A stretch of 64,000 bases of DNA from Tethya wilhelma. Lineage: Eukaryota > Porifera > Demospongiae > Tethyida > Tethyidae. A program made the translations under genes and the position numbers. Positions within the stretch are counted from its first letter, which is position 1. Each line of letters opens with the position of its first letter. The notes under the pieces are model-generated. The model ran no database searches. It had not been told where the DNA came from and was given only the letters and a program-made list of their open reading frames with translations. Below, one piece after another: positions 35,601 to 48,700 of this stretch. The DNA is taken from NCBI GenBank assembly GCA_964030475.1, contig CAXIPT010000001.1, positions 21,634,354-21,698,353 of the forward strand. The letters run 5' to 3'.

Positions 35601-38600
35601 CATGGGCGGTGCTGGTTATGCTGGTGGTCATCGTTACCTGGATTGTGTAGAAGTCATGGATATAGCAGCCAGACAATGGAGTACAGCAGCTCAACTTCCT
35701 TTTAGGACTTGTACGGCTTCAGTAACACTCTGCGGAGATACTCTCTACCTAATGGGAGGTATCACATATGGCTCTAATAATGACTACTCAGTGTTGCCTT
35801 GTCAGTTTAGTGAACTAATTCAATCATCAAGACGTAGCACACAGACACAGCCATCATCTTCTACCATTTCAATTCCCTCTAAAGTATGGCACCACCTTCC
35901 TGACCTACCAGTGAGGCACTCTACCTGTGTAACTGTTCATGACAAAGTACTGGCTATTGGAGGAAAAGACAAACAACGCCAGCATACAACTACCATATAT
36001 GAACTCAATACAGACACTAATGAATGGTGTCACAAAGGTGATATGAACATTGGAAGATCAGTCTGCCTAGTTACAACTCTCCCTGACAACACCATCCTTG
36101 TTGTAGGAGGAATCACAGATGGTGGTGGTGATACAGATGAGAGTGAAATTGCTACAACTTCATAATTATATTATAATTATATACAACTTCATAATTATAT
36201 ATACAAGTAGTAAAAATTTTATAAAATTAGAAGTGTAGGAATGGGCAGTGCGGTAAAAAGCAATGAAACAAGGCAAGTCTTTGAATTACGACACATGACT
36301 ACTTCATTTTGATAGTCAATTCAGTGGTAAGTTCGAATTCCATCATTCAATAATTATAATTAGTCATTTGGCTCATGAGTCGATGCGGCAAGCAATCACT
36401 TGACTAATTTAGATAAAGTAACTAGCATGTAGAATGTAGGTATAGAGCAAGCACTTCTACTTTTTGTAGAGACTGATCAGTCTCTTGCAAAATTCACCTT
36501 AGTGTTGAAAAAAGTGTATGAACAAGTAGTAAAAATTTTATAAAAATAACAGTGTAGGAATAGGCAGTGCTATAAAAAGCAAGGAAACAAGCCAAGACTC
36601 TAAATTTCGGCACATGACTACTTCATTTTTTGTGCCAAAGCCTTACAATCTCCGGCAAAGTGTAGGTTGCCTGCATGACTGCTGATATACTTCATTTAAT
36701 TTACAATAGGTAGACAAAGGACCCTGTATACTATGATATGATGAAGACTGAAAATGAAGTAGTCATGTGCCGAAATTCAGAGTCTTGGCTTGTTTCCTTG
36801 CTTTTTATAGCACTGCCCATTCCTACACAGTTATTTTTATAAAATTTTTACTATAATTATTATAAGCAAAGTTTTGTCCGTGTGTGTGTGTGTCATGGGA
36901 GTTCACTGGAAATGATGTGACCTTGAGCTAAAATGTTACCTTTTCTCTGGGCTGTGGAAAATGCAAGCTATGAAAAGTGTATACCTAGACAGCTAGCTAG
37001 GATAGTGCTAACCTAGGATAGAATCACAGGCACTAAAGTATGGCTGACTGTTTTTGAGATCACTGACAAGGCTTATACCCGTAACATCAGTATCCGACAA
37101 AGAAGCGTGATACAGCAGCCAATCTTTCACAAAAGAAGCGTAGCACAGGGAGAGACTTTACAGTTTCTTGATGAAGCATTAGGTCATTAATACATAGCTA
37201 GCTATGATTAGATTAACTACTAGGCTCATTTCACCCTGATTAAAGAGATTTAGCTCCTAGTACACAAAGTAGTGACCTTCATGAACTACCGTGGCATTGT
37301 AGTGAATCATTCACTACACTGTCACAGTGAAGGTGAATGGTGGTGAACATCACTACATTGGTAGTGACGTTCACTACTCCGTTTTTACAGTGTAACATAA
37401 TAATTATGTGCAATAAAGTGAAACTGTTAGTTCAGTATTGATCATCAAGAGTTGTGACATAGTAACATAAATTGTGATGTTGCGATAACTCACTGTAGAA
37501 TCTCTGGAAGCAGTCTTTCACTAGAATGAAATTGTGAGTGACATTGTTCACAACAGCTCCAAGACACTCCATCCATGGACACAGCTGTGAATGAGCTACA
37601 TCAAAGGTAGAGTTTGTGCATGTGTGCGATGAGGGTATATCTTAAACGTTTGCCACATAATCAATGGTATCTATAACACCAGGTATGGATGATTAGATAA
37701 AATGTTAAAATATAGGAGCAAACATTAAAGTGTTAATATAATAGTTGGTTTAACGACTCTTCAGGTCAAATTAAAAACATCAGTGCAAAGCACCAAAATA
37801 TCAATATTGCTACAAATCAACAATTGAGCTTGGGCAAAGAAAGACCATTACAAAGAAAAATAACAAGAAAAGTGATTCTGAATTCAGTTTAAAATGAGTT
37901 TATACTTAAGTTTGTATTTAGTTGCAATTATTACACTCAAAGTACAAGTGTCAATAGGTCAGTCATTAAGTAATGACCAGACACAGTGCCCCATTTGGAG
38001 TATACCAGCAAAAAGATCAAATACAACTGAATGTGAATGTGGACTAAAAGCGGATTATATAGTACTTTGTGAAAAAAACAGTTCAGAGATATACATTTTA
38101 CTCTATCATTGCATGTCTTACAGTGATGAGTTCAACACAATCGTAGTTGGGAAGTGTCTCTATCATTTACATAATTTACATAGCCGTCCATTTAGATACT
38201 ATTGGAACATACCAAGACTGAAAGAGAGAAATGATAGTGCATTGTGCCAGTTTAATAAACATGGAACTCAAAACCCATACAAGTATCAAACTGGCCTCAT
38301 GTGTTCTAAATGTATCAAGGGATATTCCTATCCTGTCTACTCTTATAGTTTGGCTTGTGTTGAATGTAAAGACTACAAGTACAACTGGTTGAAGTACATT
38401 GCTGTGGCATTTCTACCTCTCACTGTATTTTACATCTTGGTCATACTCTTCAGAATATCAGCTACATCAGGAGCAATGAATGGATATGTCCTAGTGTGTC
38501 AACTTCTAACATCACCAATTAATGTAAGGGTGTTTAGTGACTTTCCGGAAAAAACTTTTAAGTATACGAATATTTGTATTGGAATTCTTGGAATTTGGAA

Positions 38601-40571
38601 CTTGGATTTCTTTCGTGGACTATATCCTCCATTTTGCTTACATCCTAACATGACTACACTACAGACATTAACGCTGGACTATCTCATTGCTGTCTATCCG
38701 CTGATACTCATCATTCTTACTTACATCTGTGTCAAACTACACACTCGCTACAGTCTGGTTGTTCGCCTTTGGAGTCCTTTCTACAAGTGCTTTGCTCTAA
38801 TTAGAAACAAATGGGACATAAACAGATCTCTTATTGATGTCTTTGCTACTTTCATTTTGCTCTCTAACTTGAAGATTCTTGAGGTGTCCTTCTCTATTCT
38901 CACTCCAAACACACTCTATAATGTCACTGGTGATCCTATCCCAAAGAAATATCTTTACTATGATGGAACTTACGAGTTCTTTGGAAAGGCCCACATTCCT
39001 TATGCTTTGCTAGCCTTCTTCATGGTCTTTCTGTTCAACATCGTGCCACTGGTTCTTCTCTGTCTCTATCCTTGTCGCTGTTTCCACAAGCTTTTGAACT
39101 ATTGTAATCTTCGCTGTCTTACACTACACATCTTCATGGACTCATTCCACGGTTGTTACAAGCTCCAGCCTCGAGACTGCCGCTACTTTGCTGCTCTCTA
39201 CTTGTTTCTGAGGATTGTGAATCACAGCTTCATCCTAACAAATGCAGTTCTTCCTGTATCATATGTAGTGACTGGAGGTGTAATTATTGGATTGACTGCC
39301 AGTGTTGCCATCATACGTCCATACAAAAGACTACTCTATTCAGTTGTGGATACAATACTGTTTGCAGATTTAGGCATAATGGCGTTGGTCGTAATTGCTT
39401 TTGAACCACTTGAATTCTTTCAACGTAATAACATAATTCTACTTCGTTTTATAAGTATCATTGGTGGAGCAATTCTATTCCTCTTTGGATTTGGACTAAC
39501 ACTATCATTTGTGATACCTCAACAATGTTCATTAAAACTGAAAGAGATGTTTGATCGTGTGAAATTGATCATCACTAGAAAAGCTGACTCCACTCAACCC
39601 CAGGATCCTGTACCTTATCGACTGGATCATATGGATGAATACCCTCCTCTCCTACCACCATCTCAGCAATAAGCATGAACTTAATAATTTTTGAGACATA
39701 GAGCTGTATAGCAACAAGAACACATTGTCAATTAGCATTCATAGTCAACTGAGACTTAACTGTGATGGCCCATGCATAAAGTGCACCTATACATAAACAA
39801 TGTCATGTTATAAATTAGCATACATACTAGCACAACCTTAATGGATGTTTAATTTTTAAGGACTCTTACTGTATGGTAGCTATAATATATCATACTCGCT
39901 TTCCTTTATACACATTTGCGTACTTTGAAGTGAGATAGTTCTGCCAAAGGAAATACAGTCATACATTATGGTAAAGTTTACATGAAAGGTAAACAAGACC
40001 AACACGTGGGTATATATATAATACTTGAAGCAATCCCAAGCACAAGTGTAATACTGATAGAAAGTGTTGGGTTGTCTAAATATTTGCATTCATGTTGAGC
40101 GTGAAGTTGCACTAAATTTACAACAGGACATTCTTTACTCCAGACAGGAGGGAAAACCTAGTCATGTTTGCCCAAATATCCTTACGTTTACTGATTACTC
40201 CCATATATATGAATGGTGTGCTTGATCTACATCGTATACAAGTAGCTCAAGTTATTGTAGAGTATATGTGCGTTTGTGTAGTAATCACATCCAATAAATT
40301 GAAATGAACAGTCCCCTGTATATGCATGCATGCATGGTGAAAGTAAACAGTTTGAACAAGCAAGCTATTCCTGATCTCTTTGTTGATAGTGTAACTACTA
40401 TCAGATGATATTCCATTAGAACTGAATAATAGTTAAATGGGACAATTAGGGTTTCATCTTGAAATACATGTATCATCAAGCATCCATCATTGTAGGCATA
40501 ATGTTAGTCTCACTCTATGGTGAGGTTGGGGTATTATAATTTTGGAATTCAGAATTTAAAAAATATGCTCC

Positions 40572-40614
<43 letters not shown>

Positions 40615-43483
40615 ATAACATACACTTATTGTAGACATTGTAGATATTGTACATAGATATTGTCAGGAGCTTATGAGCGCTGCAAAGCTGTTCAATTCAG
40701 CACACCTAGAGGATTCAAATGATATCCACTTCATTATAGTTTGGACAACGTAGGCTTGACTTGGACCACAATCGTATATATGACAATATTCATCCAAACT
40801 CTATGTTAGTGACTCACTCAAATACGTTCACAGATAATATCATAATACTGGGAGGTGAGACGAGGTTGAATGAGCACAAAATGACCAATCAGATCAACCA
40901 CAGCCTCTCAAACCAGAGTAGAGATATCCGAGAAACGAAACTCTACAGCACGTTGCATGTCAGTCTGAGGGTGAATGTGGGGAGATTGAGAAAATAGTAA
41001 GATAATATGTACATGTATATACACCATACATAGTGGGTACAAGTGTAAATGCGGTGAATTGGTAATTTTATTTAAATTGCTAAAATAGTTCTATATACAA
41101 AACTGGGGGTATATAATAAATGTAGCATGTACGACTGACAGTTGTGTGGGCAGGGGGAGGGTTTTGGGGGCTCAAGCCTCCCCTTTCTTTCCCTTGCAAA
41201 ATTTAGGCTCTGTGTGATAAATGCATTTTGAGTACTTACTATATAGTAACATTGCTTAGCAGCCATCTTTGGTTAGAATTTTGTCCAGAATAACTTGGGG
41301 AAAGCTTTCTTTTGATTCAATAAACAAACAATTGAGCAAGTGTGTGCAAAACAATGTGCATGTATATACATAGGAGAATATTTTAATGTGATGATTGATG
41401 ACCTTCAAGACTGTCAATGGTACAAGTGCAGGATGAACCATCACATATCAATTTATATATATGTCCACACACCTGATTCATTAGAGCCTCACCCACTAAT
41501 AATTAAGTTTAGATGCTAAACCTCTAGGGACCTATACAATGACTTGGTACTGCATGGCCAAGTACGACCCTAACTGTACTGAACACAAGTGCTGGGACTG
41601 GCCTCTTGCAATTAGAGACTACAACGTACAAGTTGGTAAGATTTAGACTCTTTGCCTACCTTAAGGTTACGGGCAACAGTTGGCTCATGAATATGCTAAT
41701 CAGTACATGCTAGTTATTTTAGATGCGGAAGAAGACAGTTAATTTCATCCGCCAAATTGTGCAGAGCTAGCAAAAATTCTAACCGTATATTGGCGATTAG
41801 CGAACTGTAGAGTCCCAAGTAAAGGGCCAGACGGAGAGTTTTTNAGACATTCAGCCTCAGCTAGCACTATCAGAACAGACTGAACCCCCAAAAAAAACAG
41901 CTTGGAAAGAATTAACATTGAAATGGAGAAAGGGACCAAAAGCACTTGATGGAGTGACAAGAGGATCTTCTACTATAATAGGAGACACGGTATATGTTAA
42001 CAATCATTCCTTTACTGATCAAAATGTCTATTCCTTCAACTACAGCACCTCCACATGGTCAACTCTACCAAAGTGTCCTTACTCTGGTTCTACTCTTACA
42101 AACATTAACAACACACTCACAACAGTTGGAGGTTCAGTTGGAGGGAGTGATACAAATCAGCTACTCACCTACGGTGACCACAAGTGGGTGGAGGTATATC
42201 CTCCAATGCCTACAGCAAGGATATATACTATAGTTCTCTCCACCACCACCCATGTGGCTGTCATGGGAGGTTATGGCCATACTAGTTACCTGGATTGTGT
42301 AGAAGTCATGGATATAGCCGCCAGACAATGGAGTACAGCAGCTCAACTTCCGTTTAGGCTTTGTAAGGCTTCAGCAACGCTCTGTGGAGATACTCTCTAC
42401 TTCATGGGAGCTGTCACACCTTATGGCTCTAATATGAACTCAGTACTGTCTTGTCAATTTAGTAAACTAATTGAATCATCAAGACGTAGCAAGATATTAT
42501 ACATATTCATTAAAGTATGGCACCACCTTCCTGACCTACCAGTGAGTGGCTCTGTCTGTGTAACTGTTCATGACAAAGTACTGGCTATTGGAGGAATAGA
42601 CAAACAAGGCAAGAATACAACTGCCATACATGAACTCAATACTGACACTAATGAATGGTGTCACAAAGGTGACATGAACATTGGAAGATCCTACTGCCTG
42701 GCTACAACTCTCCCTGACAACAACATCCTTGTTGTAGGAGGATACACTGCTCATGGTTATGGAGCCAATGAAACTGAAATTGCTACAATTTCGTAGTTTG
42801 TATTAACTACAATGATACATTATCACTAGTGGTATGCAAGCATGGAATTTATGGGGTGAGCACTAGAAAGTGCATGTACATACATGGAGTTTTGCATGCA
42901 TGTGAGAGTTAATTAGCCTCGTGGCAGGCTCAAGCTCTCCCCTACACCCACTATGAGTATAAGGTCAAAGGGGAGTCTAGTAGGCTGGGTGGAAACAACG
43001 ACAATATTCAGCATTGGTGAAAGAGTATGGCATAATTATACATGAGACACATGGCTAAATTTGCCTAAGTTGTTAACAGAGTCTACTTGTTAAAGAGTCC
43101 TGTGACTGTGTCACTGTTTGCCAGTTACTGTCATTACTATTCAGACAGGCCTGCCAGTTAACAGTTACTCTCATGGTCACTGAGGGGTCTCAGTACCTTG
43201 CATGTATTCTCAGCTAGCTGTTTTATTTTGAGTTGTACGTATAGTAGGAATGGGCCGACTGTCCCATAGACACAATACAAAATGTTTACCATCATATCTA
43301 GCAAACCAAAGTTAAGTCTTCAAAGTTGTTCAGAGGCTCTCTATGACCAATTTTCAACTGCATGCAAAGCCTAAAACTCCCAAAAACTTTCCTCAGTGCT
43401 CGTAGAAAGAGCTATTGGGAAGCCACCATAGTGCCATTTTTGTTCTTCTAACCATGGATAATATAGCACCTAACGTACGTACG

Positions 43484-43514
<31 letters not shown>

Positions 43515-45709
43515 GTACTTCCTAACTGACTTACTTGAAAAGGATTTTCAAAGAACCAGAATGTGCTGAGCCAACTTTGACAGCACAAAGTAAGTTCTTT
43601 TCATAGGTACTACATTCCTTGATACTCATTTTCATCATAAAAAGGCCAAAACAAAAACTAGAAAGCTTTGAAACTAGTGTAGGTAGAGTTCAAAGGTCAT
43701 CTATCCACGTGGCATTATTATGCGCAAGCGCATTAGCCTCTTTCAGCATAATGAAGTGCATTTAGCTAATATTCAAGCTTTTTGTACGGATAACCAGACT
43801 CTGATAGTCTCCACACTGTAGTGTTGAAAAAAGTAAATGAACAAGTAGTAAAAATTTCAAAAAAATCAGTAGTGTAGGAATGGGCAGTGCGGTAAAAAGT
43901 ATTGGAACAAGGCATGCATGTTTCAATTTCGGCACATGACTACTTCATTTTTATGCCCAACTCTTGGCTGGCAATCTAATCATTTTAACTATTTAGTATT
44001 TACTTATAATTATTTAGTTACTTAATTAGTTTACTCCACTGCATGCTTAGCCAAGTGGCAACTTATTACTGGGATTTGTAATAATAACTAATAACTTATA
44101 AGCTACGGTACTATAATTATTGTATAGATAATTGCATTTACACCACTGAGGATCCATATGCATGAGGGATCAAAAATAAAATGAAGTAGTCATGTGCCGA
44201 AATTAATAATAATAATAATAATAATATTGAACTTTACAGCCAACAATTAGTGGTATGTGTGATCTGACTAAAAACAATAGAAGTGATTGGGTGGGCGTGG
44301 CTGACAGCCAGACATCAAAATTGATGCTGCTGGAGAAGATAAGAAAGTAAAAGAACTAGAAAGTTACATGAGTATTGAAACCAGAGGGAACACAACGGTT
44401 ACAAGGGCATAAGTAGTGAAAAGTACATGGGTTACTTGACTCAAAACTGCGACGAAAGTTAGTCCAAAAATAAGTGAGCAGATTGTGCTTGATGGTTTCA
44501 AGGGATTATGAAGTATCAATAGGTGGTAGTGAATTCCAAAGCCGGGCAATGGGATAAAAATAAAAGTGCCGAGTAAAATTAAAACATGTATGCCTTGTTC
44601 CAATACTTTTTACCGAACTGCCCATGCCTACACTACTGATTTTTTTTGAAATTTTTACTACTTGTATAATTATAATATTATTATATTAGTCTGCAGCTTC
44701 TCAGACTCCATATACCCAGCATTATACTGCATGCAGTAGTTAATTCAGCTACATATACATGAAACTATTCTGCTTGCCAGTTTTATATGGCCACTGTGTT
44801 CATAAAAGTATAAAATTAATAATTAATAATATAATATTTTAGCTGATGAACAGTGATACAATAAACTTACCTTTGTGCAAGTTCTTGCAACCTGGAGAAC
44901 AGCATATGCTCTAGATTTTCACCATGATTATCTTACATAAACACTTCTCAGTCCTTCAGTGCATGGTCGTCTGCTCAGTATACATGAGGCTGCGAAGTGT
45001 TTACAATTTTCAGGGCTTTGCATGCAATTTTCCATACACATGTGCCATGGTGTGCATGCAGAGGAGGTTCGACACGGTTAACCGTGTCGAACCTCCTCTG
45101 GCGTGCATGCGGTTAATTTGGAACAATTAGAATATAGATTAGAAAGTGGTCGATCGAACGTTACTTTACTGTATAGGTAGCAATTAGACTAAGTGTTGTG
45201 CAACACTAAATAAATAATAAATTTTGCTGTTACCAGTGATGCACAAAAATGAAAAATTCAGCACCGCACAGTCTGTGTATTGCAATACATGGGGCAGGGC
45301 TGCTCCATCCTCTAAAATAAACTGGCAAAAATTTTTGTAATCACCTTAATTTCCACGCAAATATTACTCATCAAAAGTTTCCAGCTATAGGGTAAGATGT
45401 AATTCAAGGGGGGAGGGTGAGGGGGGGGATGAGGGTATGGAACTAGTACCATGACCAATAATAAGCATTCTCAAAAGATACCAGACCCTCTTTCTCCTTG
45501 GAGAAGGGGTGGGGTCTGGGGACGAGACTATCCACAACACTTAAATAGCAACATAAGCCATACACACTCATTAATAAAGCCACACCCACCTACATCGATT
45601 CCTGTTCCTCGAGGTGATCCTGTTCTCTCTCTCCTTCTTCATTTCCTCCCCTGGGGTGTCGTCAGCGAAGGCCTTTCCCACACAAAATTCACAAACTTCT
45701 CAGGATAAG

Positions 45710-45795
<86 letters not shown>

Positions 45796-48700
45796 NATGA
45801 GTTTGCAAATGAGTTTGTGCTTAGCAATATTTACTCTTATACTAATGAAGCAGTCAGTCAACGATGAGCGATAACCAGATCAAGTGTTCCATTTGGACTA
45901 TAAAGACTGAAGAATCGAATGGAACAAGAGAATATGAATGTGGTGATGATTCAGAAGTAGAATGGATTGTACTCTGTAAAGACAACTTGAATGTTCACAT
46001 CTTAAACAAAAAGTTTGCTAATAAACGGGGCATGGCCGGAGACGGAATTTGCAACATCAGAAAATGGCATCACAGCTTCATCCTAACAAATGCTGTTCTT
46101 CCTATGGCATATTTTGTGACGGGAGTTGGGCTTGTTGTGGTTTGTGGTTGCTGCTTGTGTTGCTATCATTCAGCCGTACAAACAAAACTTTAATAATGTT
46201 ATTCTTCAGAATTTGCTTACAAATATATCTTGAATATTTTTAACAGTTATTTTATTTCATGCCATGTTCTATTTTCATCGGAGTAGCATTCCTTCACTCT
46301 TTGGATTTGGACTTATACTCTGATATCTCAACAATGTCTACTAAACCTGAAAGGTGTTTAACCCAAGAAGAGAAAAGTGAAAAAGAATACCCACCACAAC
46401 AGTGAAGTGCATGCAGATATATCCATCAGAAGACAAGAGAATCACAGGAGAAAGCAAAGAAACATCAAGAAGTCAAGCAGGCTGCTCCACTTGATGCTCA
46501 CCTCACCTATGAAACCACTTGTGCCAACACTCATTCTGATTCACTTTACTCTTCAAACCTGGATATTGCTAATAGCCCATTATGCCCAAATTTTCTCCAT
46601 CTCCTTCTTATTCTTTATCTTGGCTTGACTTTTCTCAGAGACTATTCACTTTCAGGAGCTGATTCTTGCTTTGTATCTAGAGACTTGATGAGGGGTAAGT
46701 AAAACTGATGGCAAAAGCAACTGGGGACAAAGAAACCAAGTTCATTTGTTCGCGAAAAGTGCCTTTGCTGTACATGTATGGCAGACATTAATTTCAATGA
46801 CTCATGCATAATTCATAAACCAGTACTTGGGAATTCAAATTGATGACCCTTTTCCACAATACAATCCTAATACAAGTTGCTGTTTGAAGATTTCTCATTT
46901 CTGGTTGATGTTAGACTCTCAAACTCTTCTCTAATATTAAAGAGTAGACTCGTACCCAGGCTGTCCCCTTTGACTTTTCATTTACTCACACAAACTTAAA
47001 TGAGATTCATAAAATTATGAAAGAATGAGAACAAACAAGTAAAAAAAAAACATTGAAAATATCATAAGACACAAAAATGGTTAAATTGTAAACAGACAGC
47101 AAATAAGATGGGATGGCCGTTAGATTGTGTACATAATTCATCCTGTGGGAAGAATGAGGGATTCAACACGGTAAAGAGTACTACATGCAGCCCACAGAAG
47201 GATTCTGTACACATTCTAACAGTCATTCCATCTTGATTGCTTTCTTCTTACGATTTAGCCATTCATGTGTTTTATTACATTTTCAATGTTATTTTTTTAC
47301 TTATATGTTTAAGCAATAAATCCCCACATGATTCATATTATATCAAGATATAATTTCACTTCTCAGATAATATACTATCAGCAAAATAGAAAAAAGAGCT
47401 AGGGTGACATATCAGCTTAATAGATATAAAAGTTTAAATAATAAAGCAGATCAAAAATTAAGCGATTCCAGTCCTACAGCAATTGGACGAAAAATGATTC
47501 AGCACTTAAAAATGAGTTCATTAGTGCATTTGTGCTTAGTAATAATTACGCTCAGAGTACAAGAAACAACTAGTTGGTCAATACGCAATGACCAGAATAG
47601 ATGTCCCATTTGGACTATACCAACCAATATATCCAATGGAACCACTGGGTGTGAATGTGGTGATAAAGTAGATTGGATTGTACAATGTGAACAAAATACT
47701 TCTGATGTTCAGATTCTACTCTACCATTGTATGTCCTACAGTGATGAGTTCAATACAGTGGTTGGGAAGTGCATGTATCATTTACGTAAACAACATCATC
47801 CACACAAAAGCTTCTACAGATATTATTGGAATGTACCAAAACTGAGACAAAGAAATAATACTGCACTGTGCCAGTTTGAAAAAGACAGAGTCAAAAACAA
47901 GTACAAGTATCAAACTGGCCTCATGTGTACTGAGTGTATCAAAGGATATTCCTATCCTGTCTACTCTTATAGTTTGGCTTGTGTTGAATGTAAAGACTAC
48001 AAGTACAACTGGTTCAAGTACATTGCTGTGGCATTTCTTCCTCTCACTGTCTTTTACATCATAGTCATACTCTTCAGAGTATCAGCTACATCAGGAGCAA
48101 TGAATGGCTATGTACTAGTGTGTCAATATCTAACATCACCAATAAATGTTAGAATGATTAGTACAAATGGGGAAGAAGCTAGAGATATGGCGTATACATA
48201 CGTTTCATTCCTAGGAATTTGGAACTTGGATTTCTTTCGTGGACTATATCCTCCATTTTGCTTACATCCTAACATGACTACACTACAGACACTAATGTTG
48301 GACTATCTCATTGCTGTCTATCCGCTGATACTCATCATTTTCACTTACATCTGTGTCAAACTACACACTCGCTACAGTCTGGTTGTTCGCCTTTGGAGTC
48401 CTTTCTACAAGTGCTTTGCTCTAATTAGAAACAAATGGGACATAAACAGATCTCTTATTGATGTCTTTGCTACTTTCATTTTGCTCTCTAACTTGAAGAT
48501 TCTTGAGGTGTCCTTCTATGTTCTCACTCCAAACACACTCTATAATGTCACTGGTGATCCTATCCCAAAGAAATATCTTTACTATGATGGAACTTATGAG
48601 TTCTTGGGAAAGGACCACATTCCTTATGCTTTGCTAGCCTTCTTCATGGTCTTTGTGTTCAACATCGTCCCACTGGTTCTTCTCTGTCTCTATCCTTGTC

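Noticed and set aside
45614..45874. Frame joining GA-repeat Arg/Glu codons to the TM7 start
   Set aside because: It reads through a microsatellite and an N; the TM7 ATG at 45797 matches its paralogues.
47404..47511. Upstream in-frame start of TM8
   Set aside because: The extra 36 codons have no signal-peptide character and are not aligned with any paralogue; 47512 matches TM5.
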